From contig JABBOT010000023.1 of the NCBI GenBank assembly GCA_016165875.1, positions 3,511,644-3,575,643 of the forward strand: a DNA stretch of 64,000 nt, written 5' to 3'. Below, piece by piece: positions 46,501-55,320 of this stretch. Made by a program: the position numbers and the translations under genes. The stretch's first letter is position 1. Each line of letters opens with the position of its first letter. The notes beneath the pieces are model-generated. The model did not search any database, was not told the DNA's origin, and saw nothing but the letters and a program-made list of their open reading frames with translations. Source of the stretch: Acanthopleura granulata. Its lineage: Eukaryota; Mollusca; Polyplacophora; Chitonida; Chitonidae.

Positions 46501-49500
46501 CTCCAACCGCTATACAACATATCGTGAAAAATCGGAACGGTTTACTTCACCAAAAGACAAAATTAAGGTCAGAAGAGAATTCTCTATTTCAAGACATTTT
46601 CTTGAGTGAATTCTCATCATAATAAAATTATGTTCACGCAATCATATATTTGTAAATCGAAAAAAATGCAAAATTTTCTGTGGTCATCACAGCTGTAGAT
46701 TTGCCATAATAGTTCGTGGCTTCTAACTCGTTTGGTTTCCATAATGAAGACTTTACCTGCGCGACTTAACCCACTTAACCCTAAGTTAGTCAGCTCCATT
46801 CCAGTCACTCCCAATACACTTTTTAAATGCTTAATGTGAGTTACAGAGAAAATTAATTTAACCTAACAACAAAAAATTCGTCATAGTTTAGATATCAGAT
46901 AATTTTCCAAATACACTATGAATGCATGTATTGTATACGATATATACTTGTGACATGTGGCTCTTCAGGTATCCGCATATCGTAAAATTACATAGGGGCA
47001 GATACACCTACATGTGTCATGTGTGTCTATTTCCTTAATAAAAATCCTACAAACGCCCAGTCACATATTCGCAGTATAATTTTAATACAAAACTTGTTTT
47101 AACCAAATAACATCATACAGATTTGGTAGGGAGAGATTTTATACCATGTATTCAATTAAAATATATATACTAGACAAATGGCTAGCAAAGAATATTGGCA
47201 GCTTGCTTGTGCTACACCTGTTACATAACAACATGTCAACGGCCTATCCGGGACGGCTTTGCATCATTTCGCAGAATACCTGTCACTGTCAGCATGAGCG
47301 AGAGGGGAACGCTTTCTCATCTAATTGGTTCTTTGTGAATATTTTGAGTTCCAAAAGTGATAATTAATGATAATACTTACCAAATAAGCACTGATAGTGT
47401 ATCGCCCCAAAATTAGAGGCCTCATCGCTGATGTCGAGACACGGTTTATAACCATTAAATGAAATAATGGTGCAGAAGGTTTTGTTGTTGCACGCTCTCG
47501 TTTGAAATCCAAAAAGTCCATCGCTGACTGGAACATCACACACTTTCGGTGCACTCTCTGCCGTCTGTGCAACACATCCACCGGAAATAATGCCATAATT
47601 AATTTTGATAATGTCTACGACGAAGCCATAGTTGCAGGTAAGTATTGGATTTCCACTGCATACGTAAAACCAGTCCGGTGGTTCGTTCTCTGCAACATAA
47701 AGCATATTTATATCAACCACGCGTTCGCTTAACGCCGCTGTATTTTATCGACAAGTCCTTTTCGGTCGACATTATTATTAATTAAACCCTTTATCGTTTA
47801 GTTACAGCAGAAAGCTGGAATCATCCTCCAGTGTATTTATAGTCAATACCTGTAGAACAGCAATATTCTACTCACGGCATGAAATTGTCACAAGCACGTA
47901 ACTTGATTTCGTGTGTGCAAGTTTGCTTGTAAGAAACCCATTCAACATTACTTCGTTTTCTATATTTAGATCAATACATGTATTACTGCCTCAGTGAAGC
48001 AATACACCGACGATACCGCTCACTACACAGTACTCTACTACAGAACACCGACTTGAAGATGATCAGGCTCTAGGATCACAAAGGTGTCTTATTCTTAAGT
48101 TAGTCTTCACGTGGTATTTTTCCTAGAATCCTGATTCCTGGATTTAAAATTAAATTCCATTTTGTATTTATGGCGTGAAAATCTAAGATAACTCTTGGTA
48201 TTAAAATAAAAACTCTTCAGGTTTTTAGCACTTTAAAACAGCTACCGGTAGTTCTGTATGCCAGGGATGGTGCATAGGCCGACGATGTCCAATGTAAGGT
48301 TACTTTATAGATCAATGTTACATAGCAATTATCACACACATGTACCGATAAGTCCTTAACTGAGTAAAATTTATCAAGGTATCATTACGATATTTATCTT
48401 TCGAATGAGCAGTAACACATTTTCCTGAGGTTTCCTGAAGGAAAAGAGACACAACACAAGAAGCCATGCAGACACTCGTGTGTAGTGTGACATGGTTAAC
48501 GGGCATTGATACGATTTAAGGGCACCTCCAGATTTATCAAAGGTCCATCTTGTCTATATAGTAAAGAACTTATTATTACCACTTGCAAACACGTGAGCAC
48601 AAAAGCTATCATAAAAATCCTGCCTTATAGCAGCCATCGGCCAAGCAGGATAAGCGCTCAGACTCACGTGAAACCCAGCAGACGACAGCTTCAATATAAT
48701 ATGCGGTTATATCTTGTTTTGGTGATCACGTATTTGCCTGTGGTAAGTTCTTCACTACATAGACACGATGGACCTTTGATAAATCTGTAGGTGACCTTAA
48801 ATCGTATCAATACCCGCTAACCATAGCCAATTTTACTTTTTATTGGTCCTTCATCAAATAATCAGTAACCTTCAATTGTCACCAGTGTCCCATAAAGACG
48901 ATGTCATTCCACAAAGGGTACAGTGGCACATAAGTGGCAACAAAAAAAAAAACAAACAAAAAAAAAAAAAACAAGTCCCCCAATTTGGTCTGTGACTAAT
49001 CTTTCAAGATCAAGACCAAGAGTGCGAAAAGGCACCCCCCCCCCTCCACCACACACAGGACTAGGATTATAAATTTTATGATAGGAATAGTCATCAGCCT
49101 TCTCATTAAAACATTTAGGTATTTCCAAGCTGTGGTCCTATTGTATAATTATGACGCTTATGGTATAAATACATCCAAGAGAACCTGACAAAAAAATTCC
49201 GGACGGCAAGACGTCGGTTCGAAACTGTGCCCTTTTGCTCACAGACAGATAGGTTGCGCATTGATTCAACCAGATTTTGAGCGTCACTTATATTATAAAT
49301 GTAAACTAGCATTTCGTGTACCCACGGATACACAGTCAGTACCTAATGGAATGCAAGCTGTTTAGAGCCGTGCACGAACTTCAACTTGTACATAGTTGTT
49401 ACCCGTTAAAATTGTCACAATACAGGCGTACAGGAATAGTCAGGTGAGCTGTAAGTTGGTAATAGTCAGAAGTCAAACAAAGGTGCCTTGAAGTAAAGAT

Positions 49501-52351
49501 AAACTTGAAGCTCTATTGACAGGGAAGTTAAACAGGTAGACTTTTTAACAATGTAGATGAAACTGTGGCCGCCTTCACAGTAATGTCATTCCAACTTCAT
49601 GATGAATGAAATGAACACAAAAACTCGGCATTTAGTATCGGACTAGCTTCAGATGTTATCCTAAAATAAAATGTTGATTGTAAGACTTTTCCGCTAAGGC
49701 AGAATACTTGATCTGCAAGAATCTAAAACCAGCTTTTCGAAAGCATGTTGATCATGTTACCCCTGTACTCAGGACGAGAAGGATGGAAATGGGGAAGCCA
49801 CTCTGTATTTTGTACACAAGGGACCTTTAAATGTGTATCTTTGTATATCTATGAATCCAAAGCCAACTTTTAGAAACCAAGCTGGATATGTTAACCCTGT
49901 ATAGTTAGAGTGACAAGGGTGGAAGTAGGGAAATCACCGAGTGTTTGGTACCGATAACGTTCTGAATATATAGCTTTGTTTATCTATTTTACAAAATGAA
50001 TTCCGTGCTGAGGGTTAGGTGGCTCTCTGAAGGCATATATTCTAGCATGTGTTCTGTTACCATCTTTCAGCATGTGTTCTGTTCAGTTTGTTGAGGGATA
50101 TGTGGATCTGTGAAGGGATATCTTCTAGCATGTGTTTTATTACATGTACCATTTTTCAATTTGTGCTCTATTACCATTGTCTCAAGTATGTCTCCTTCCA
50201 GCTTTTTCAAGCATCTGTTCTGTTCAGTTTGAGGGTTATGTGGATCTCTGAAGACATATCTTCCCACATGTACATAGTTATAACTCCCCAGCTTGTGTTC
50301 TGTCATAATTCTCCAGTCATAAGTTTCCAGCACGTATCCTGTTCAGTGTGTTCAAGGCGGTGTGGTGTACATACTCTGTGCCCAGTCTTGCGCTCTATAG
50401 TTTGATACAGCTGAATGAAATCCATTTTTATATGTTCATGGTTGGTTTTCTTTAATGGGCTTTATTCCAACACTATGTGGGTCCTATGATGGGTCGTTCT
50501 TTAATGGGCTTTATTCCAACACTATGTGGGTCGTATGATAATCGTGCCTTGTTTAGACAAGAATGTGCCAATGACCTCTGCCTATGGAAACAGATTTCGT
50601 TCTGAAGTGAGCATTGTGACTATTTTCGTGAATCTCTATATAAGATTATTGCTGCACTTTTATCAAATACTACTTCCATTTGTCAGGTAATAAAAAGAAG
50701 TCTCGGATTTCGAGTGTGGTAAAGCTCCTTGTGGCAAAAATAACTATTCTGTGAGAATTTGTAGTCTATTAGGGTATATGGCTTGGCAAGCATAACATAT
50801 TTGTAGTCTATTAGGGTATATGGCTTGACAAGCATAACATATTTGTAGTCTATTAGGGTATATGGCTTGACAAGCATAACATAACACTTGATAACGTTAT
50901 TAGTATCTACATCGATATATATATGTATATCAATAAGAAAGACATGTTCTAGTGTACTTCCATCCCAACTTCTAAATGCCACTTAAACAAGCATAACATA
51001 CCTGTCAGGATGGTGCAGTTGCATAACCAAATGTTAGTAGGTTTGCTTTTCGCATGGTACAAAAACTTGATATTTCTAGACATAAATATCCATTTGGTGA
51101 AGCTGGTTGCTTTACCGGAATGCCTGTTCGCTCTGAGTAATGCCTTTCGTACATCGTACTTGTGTGAGAGTCCACAGATCAAATGATATATTGTTTCCAT
51201 CAAATCTGAGACAAAATTTCCACCTTTTTAGCTATAAATACTTTCCGTTTGAAGTGGTTATTTGAGCTACATACATACGCCATGCAAAACGAAATAAAAG
51301 GACAACTCTGTGAACTGAATGTCCCACCAAGATCACAATGGTAATGTACAATTAATCCAGTTAGCATCAAGACACGCACTCAGGGACAATAAACGTTATT
51401 AAAATGACAACACAAAAGCATTCTCATTTGACGCACACAATACAGGGACAGACGCGGTATTGGACAGCCTTATGTAAGTAAACTGTGACTTGGTGGTGTG
51501 TCTTTTCTGGTGTCTAAGCATCCACCTTCCAGTGAGACAGCACTGTAAACATGTTGACACTGTCTACGGCCAGATTCAGGGAGACACTGTCGTGATAGGA
51601 TGGAATTAATGTATAACGTAACCTTGTGTGCACCGCGCAGGTAAGCCAAAACACCTGCCCAGGTCAGTACCACGACACCACAGACGTTCAGCTCAAATAT
51701 TTTGTCACACAAAGATTGCTAAGTCTGGTAAATTTAAAGTATTTTACGTATCAAGTACAACAAACAATGATAGTAGTCCAACACAACAAAGGCTGTAACC
51801 ATCATTAAACACTGATTATTCTAGAATTTTAATTACCTTAAGAGTATTAACAACGCGATAGTTCACCATTCCAATTACACATCCAAAAAAGAGCGTGGAA
51901 TAGTTTCAGTGTTTTAATCCAGTAATCAACATCCATCATTATTCAGTCTTCCGTTTCAGCAGTAATCAAAACCCATCATTTTTCAGTCTTCCATTTTACC
52001 AGTAATCAACATCTATCATTAATCAGTTTTCCGTTTTCACGAAGCAACCGATATCGGTCAGAAATTACTGTGTCCTCTGAATAAAGTAATTGACTTATAA
52101 GTATAAGTTACTTATATCAAGCAAATGAATCTTTCCATGAAATAATACAACAATGAAGATAAATTCTTCATCAGACACTTCCAATGAATAAAAAACAAAA
52201 AATAAACCAATAACTAGTTATATGACTGAATAATTGCTATATTACTAAGTAGTTTAACAAGCAAGATATACTCACCTGGTGTAACCTGACATTCCACGGA
52301 AAACAGGCAAACTAGAAAGGCAGTCCAGATCACAACTATTCTGAGAAACAT
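37050..52351 (-). CDS. Gene B: RBL-like lectin receptor with duplicated lectin-stalk module and long cytoplasmic tail
   Basis: Exons on the minus strand: signal peptide 52276-52351; lectin (copy 2) 47381-47689; stalk (copy 2) 44598-44900; lectin (copy 1) 41767-42075; stalk (copy 1) 38903-39127; transmembrane 38245-38320; tail 37050-37575. All lectin and stalk exons are phase 1-1. One lectin with its stalk gives 429 residues; both modules would give 607. The copy 1 lectin exon has TT instead of GT at its donor, so it is probably skipped, and the stalk exons could then fuse directly. The lectin domain (FYVCSG... to IHYQCLFG) has eight Cys in an RBL/SUEL-like spacing. The product is a type I surface protein whose tail carries tyrosine motifs, so signalling or endocytosis is possible but unproven. 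Gene B sits between paralogues A and C. Confidence 0.8.
38245..38320 (-). CDS. Gene B transmembrane exon
   Basis: 76 nt, phase 1 in and 2 out, with a TTGCAG acceptor and a ACG|GTAAGC donor. It encodes TKLIIGVGVGSVVLILLIIV followed by LVECKR, one helix with Gly-x-Gly in the first half and a Cys-Lys-Arg stop-transfer. Confidence 0.87.
38903..39127 (-). CDS. Gene B mucin-like stalk exon, copy 1 (short form)
   Basis: 225 nt, phase 1-1. GGYEGRSSPPTTTTSTTTTN, then SSSTPDKSTVPTSK and SALDEEEK. The acceptor is CGACAG and the donor AAAA|GTAAGT. This is the stalk exon nearest the transmembrane exon. Confidence 0.82.
40491..40637. repeat. About 48-bp tandem repeat, three units (copy 1 of block)
   Basis: Three units of 'gtttgactggaacgagtagtgacctt' plus a C-rich spacer are present; the same array is at 46160-46306 in the second block. 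Confidence 0.85.
41767..42075 (-). pseudogene. Gene B lectin-like exon, copy 1, with destroyed splice donor
   Basis: The exon is open through 309 nt and has the TTGCAG acceptor, but the donor reads TTTG|TTAAGT in place of the GTAAGT of copy 2: one base (C to A on the plus strand, 41766) removes the obligatory GT. Using the GT one base earlier would change the frame at the joint to the stalk. The domain itself keeps all Cys. It is either skipped or recently dead. Confidence 0.7.
42886..43216. mobile_element. MITE with about 65-bp terminal inverted repeats (copy 1)
   Basis: The left arm is 'tggttaacgggcattgatac' and continues to 'aaaggtccatcttgtctata'. The right arm is its inverse, from 'catagacacgatggaccttt' to 'caatacccgctaacca'. 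The arms match over about 65 bp with few differences, and the 200-bp centre is non-coding. It lies in an intron of gene B and was present before the 5.6-kb duplication, because both blocks carry it. Confidence 0.9.
44598..44900 (-). CDS. Gene B mucin-like stalk exon, copy 2 (long form)
   Basis: 303 nt, phase 1-1. AGYEGRSPPPTTTTSTTT is followed by VPITTTVKTTTTTTPTPT, then SSSTPAKSTVPTSK and SALDEEEK. It has 26 more codons than copy 1, all within the Thr-rich repeat. The donor is AAAA|GTAAGT. Confidence 0.85.
45776..45935 (+). mobile_element. SINE, 5' truncated, inserted after the block duplication
   Basis: 'gtgggaaggtcagccagcaa' to 'ttacggcgtaaaacaccaat' is the second half of the common SINE, with a short T/A-rich end. 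The corresponding place in copy 1 (about 40334-40350) is empty, so the insertion is younger than the duplication or was lost from copy 1. Confidence 0.85.
46160..46306. repeat. About 48-bp tandem repeat, three units (copy 2 of block)
   Basis: Counterpart of 40491-40637, with the same three units; the C-rich spacer at its end is longer. Confidence 0.85.
47381..47689 (-). CDS. Gene B lectin-like exon, copy 2 (intact)
   Basis: TTGCAG acceptor and TTTG|GTAAGT donor; 309 nt, phase 1-1. It encodes ENEPPDWFYVCSGNP, GGCVAQTAESAPKVCDVPV, RACNNKTFCTIISFNGY and FGAIHYQCLFG. The final Y-x-C and the Cys-x5-Cys pair match gene A and C domains. It differs from copy 1 in five residues, four of them charge or size changes. 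Confidence 0.88.
48493..48823. mobile_element. MITE with about 65-bp terminal inverted repeats (copy 2)
   Basis: By eye it is identical to 42886-43216 over all 331 bp, while other parts of the duplicated block have accumulated changes. Confidence 0.9.
49995..50400. repeat. Degenerate tandem repeat, about 135-bp unit
   Basis: Two and a half units contain 'gcatgtgttctgttcagttt', 'gatatgtggatctgtgaagg' and 'atatcttctagcatgtg'. It follows directly after the duplicated block, in gene B intron 1. Confidence 0.7.
50446..50540. repeat. 48-bp direct repeat, two units
   Basis: 'tctttaatgggctttattcc' and the following 'aacactatgtgggtc' occur twice, nearly identical. Confidence 0.9.
50757..50882. repeat. 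42-bp tandem repeat, three units
   Basis: Three near-perfect units of 'tttgtagtctattagggtat' plus 'atggcttgacaagcataac'. They lie in gene B intron 1. Confidence 0.95.
52276..52351 (-). CDS. Gene B exon 1: signal peptide
   Basis: MFLRIVVIWTAFLVCLFSVE then CQVTP: a hydrophobic core and likely cleavage after a small or acidic residue near position 20. The donor is CCAG|GTGAGT, phase 1. The exon is 76 nt, exactly as long as gene C exon 1, and ends in the same phase. Confidence 0.85.
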
Positions 52352-53689
52352 TTTGACAATCTTGTCGCAGTCAAAGTTTTTCACCGTAAATAAACCAAAT
52401 CTGCCAAAGGTAAAAACCCAGTCACCAAGGAGTTCACCCGTTTTCTCTCCCGTGACCAGACCTCCCGAAATCAGAATCCGTCGTAATGGATGTGTTTTGG
52501 CCCGGGTTTTGTTAACAAGCCTTCAAGCCTCTTATTGGCCCACCGTCCCTTAACGTTGCTCCGCCTGGGAAGTATTTCTTGGGGGGGGGGGGGACACTCC
52601 CCCTAACAGAAAAGACTGGGACTCGCCGATGTTATTATTAAAGACCGTGTTGTTGGGGCTGGTGTGACGAGGTTTAAGCTTTTACGCCTCCGCCAACCCA
52701 ACACCAAATTCAGTGGCGTTCAAGCGAGACGCCTTATTTAAAACTCTTTTTAATACCCTGGCCATGGAAAACTGATCCAGGTTCTTTGAGTAAAGCCTAT
52801 ATAAGGGACCATCAGACTGGTAAGTTATTCGTATGCGACCTGGAATTCATAAGATCTGATTCAGACGCATTGTAGGACTGCAGTTGTTGGTCACAGTACA
52901 CCATGCCCTCGATGGTGTATTGTGGTTGTCAGCTTAACACCAGCTATATAGCAATGAGTAAACATCCAATTTTTAAGAGGCCAAGCTGAGGCGTTACTTT
53001 TTCGTTGTTACCTGCGGCCATGTAAAAATTTTCATACAGGAAGCACACATGATTTCCCTCTTTTTTCCCCTCTTCCCTCTTTTTTATTCTGGCTTGTAGG
53101 TCAAAAATATTTACAGGAAATTCTGTAAGATTCATTATGCACTAATTACTTATACCGTTCCTTAAGTCTTCTAATATGGAACCAAAGTTATTGGTGACTA
53201 TGTGATCCTGATATATCCAGGTAAGAAAATTCATTTAATCGATTTCATTCCGTTTATCCCGGGATTGCAGTAGTTAAATGGAAGAGCAGTAATTAATGAA
53301 TTTGCAATTGATATTAAAATGGTTTATGGTCTTCATAAACTTAGGATATGTGGTCCTATATACAGACGTTTTTTTCGTGTTACATTATAGGTGGCCATTT
53401 TCGTGGTACAACATGGGCGGGATTTAACATGAAGATTTGACCTATATAAGCTGTACCTTTCAAAAGCCCAACTGTCAAAAAGCTGTGTTAACAAAAGCTG
53501 TTACTAAAAGCGTTTCACGATGTGTTCTTGATACGCTAAAATTCTTGAAGAGTTCGTTCTGGTTGTGTAGGCGGAATTCCTTATACCTTGCACAGGTGAA
53601 ATATTTATGAGATCAGCGAAATTCCCTCCTTTCATTTTTTTCCAGGCAAATCCTACTCATACATTTACCCAATATTCATTATCCAACCC

Positions 53690-53880
53690 ATCCAGTGCCC
53701 ATTTCCCATCAATCCATTTAGCCAACGCCCATTTTTTATCTATCCAACACTCATCTTTTACTCAGCCGACACCCATCATCCACCAATCCAATTCTCTTCA
53801 CCCATCCAGCCAACACTCATCCACCCAGCCAGCACCCATCATCACTGACATCACCCATCCAGCCAACACCCATCTTCCAA
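53690..53880. repeat. Degenerate 'cccatccagccaacac' repeats
   Basis: About eight irregular units rich in CCCATCMA and CCAACAC are present. They explain a Pro/Ser/His-rich open frame on the plus strand. Confidence 0.75.
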
Positions 53881-54063
53881 GTAGATCGAGAGGATTTAAT
53901 AACTTAAGGAACCTTTCATTTTTGTATGATGGACATATTTACTTGTCTAGCAGATGTTGTCATTTACTTTTAAACCAGGGACCACTTACTGGCGTTTGGG
54001 CTCTTCTGCTGTATGCACGTGTTATGTATCCTACATTTACTCTAGTTTCTGTTAAATTTCGAT

Positions 54064-54220
54064 GCGTACGTGGGAAGGTCCGCCAACAACATGCGGATGG
54101 TCTTGGGTTTACCCCGGGCTCTGCCCGGTTTCCTCCCTCCATAATGCTGGCCGCTGTCGTATGAGTGAAATATTCTTTGATACGGTGAAGAACTCCAGTC
54201 AGGTAAATAATTAAATAAAT
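54064..54220 (+). mobile_element. SINE, 5' truncated
   Basis: 'gtacgtgggaaggtccgcca' through 'tttcctccctccataatg' and 'gtgaaatattctttgatac', with an AAATAAAT end. Confidence 0.8.
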
Positions 54221-54659
54221 TTCGATGTACATATCCGGTAGAATTTTTAGGATATATGTCATAAGAGTAGTGTAGCAAGATGACGAATGGTTGTCAAAGC
54301 GTCCTGTGATGTTAGCCGACACGGTTTAGGTATAAACCAGACTCCAGAATGCCCAGTTAATTGAGTCATTTTCTATAAAACCCTGCTAGTATTAAAAGCT
54401 ACCCACTGAAAGGCGGCCAGTTCGGTAGAATTAATTAGTTCATTCATGGGAGAACAGCTATGTCTTCTTGCGGACTTGAGATATATACTGTTGTACAATG
54501 GAACGCTAATAAATACCGCTGTTTGTGGACAGGTGGCAGTAAGTGTTGACATAGAGCCTTAAGGTAGGATTGTGGTACGATTTTGTAAATCCTTGTACGG
54601 ACTGAAGGGTAGTGGTCTTGTCATGAGTGAACAGAAGTTTCCATATCCAGTGTAACCCA

Positions 54660-54800
54660 CGCCTGATAACCTGCAGATGAGGTTTCCTCCGGGCTCTGCC
54701 CTGTTTCCTCCCACCATAAAGCCTATCGACGTCATATAAGTGAAATGTTTATTGAGCACGGCGTAAATCACCAATCGAATGAAATACATACATAAATATT
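54660..54800 (+). mobile_element. SINE, 5' truncated
   Basis: 'ctgataacctgcagatgagg' to 'gagcacggcgtaaatcacca' and a short A/T-rich tail; more diverged than its neighbour. Confidence 0.8.
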
Positions 54801-55085
54801 CATTTCCACCTGTTGTCACAGGAACTTTTGCCTGTGTGATATCCCAACGTTGAATACATTTTAGAAGTGTTATATTTGATCCCACAGCTAAATAACCTAA
54901 ACCTAAAATAAAAAATGGACAATCTTTGATAAAAGGGATCATCTGACAATAACACAACGTGAATGAATAAACTGTTTAAAAATCAAATACACACAAAGGC
55001 GCATGGTATTTTTAATACAAAAATATTGGCATTGCCACATTCCTCATGGTCTTTTCAAGATGTTTTTGAGGGCACAGTTTTAATG

Positions 55086-55091
55086 TTTATT
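55086..55091 (-). terminator. Candidate polyadenylation signal of gene C
   Basis: AATAAA on the minus strand lies 150 bp past the gene C stop. Confidence 0.5.
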
Positions 55092-55240
55092 ATGGCACTA
55101 TTTGCTGACAAAGGCAGGCCTTCGATGTCAGGTATGTCCAGTCCTTTGACCACATCAACTGTCTCAGCAAGAATTAACGGTATTCTCCTAATCCTCGCCT
55201 CTCCGCCATTTTAATGTCTCGGCTTGACGCGGCACGTCAA

Positions 55241-55320
55241 TCATCCATCTAACTTGATTAGAAGGGTTCCCAGCAGTCCCAGTGGAGATCCTCCAAACAT
55301 CAGGCTGAGGACTACATGGG
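55241..55320 (-). CDS. Gene C exon 6: hydrophobic C-terminus, GPI-like
   Basis: 80 nt; TTTACAG acceptor, phase 1, stop TGA at 55241-55243. It encodes THVVLSLMFGGSPLGLLGTL then LIKLDG. Small residues (ES-T) just before could be the omega site. A short membrane helix without tail is the alternative. The LDG end is less hydrophobic than typical GPI signals, so the anchor type is tentative. Confidence 0.65.

Larger units (their letters stand above)
44311..49892. repeat. Segmental tandem duplication inside gene B, copy 2
   Basis: It starts 'tttcgcacatgattat' directly after the end of copy 1, so the copies are head to tail with no spacer. It ends '...gctggatatgtt' at 49892. It carries the intact lectin and long stalk exons and a post-duplication insertion at about 45735-46013 with a SINE. 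The junctions share only a GTT/TTT microhomology. Confidence 0.95.
52352..55080. other. Intergenic stretch between genes B and C
   Basis: It should contain the gene B promoter. 'cctatataaggg' at about 52797 reads as a TATA box on either strand, roughly 450 bp upstream of the gene B start, but no other element confirms it. The rest holds a poly-G run (52580-52592), CCCATCCA-type repeats (53690-53880) and two truncated SINEs (54064, 54660). The long plus-strand open frame at 53607-54164 is made of these repeats. Confidence 0.5.

Noticed and set aside
50949..51203. Minus-strand frame recalling the end of a seven-helix receptor
   Set aside because: Only a short, weak resemblance near its start; no splice signals or further exons support it.
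52797..52805. TATATAAG as the gene B TATA box, and a second at about 53444
   Set aside because: Distances to the start codon (about 450 and 1090 bp) are compatible only with a long leader, and nothing else supports either site.
53607..54164. 185-codon plus-strand open frame
   Set aside because: It consists of degenerate CCCATCCA repeats followed by an antisense or sense SINE; no domain, no splice context.
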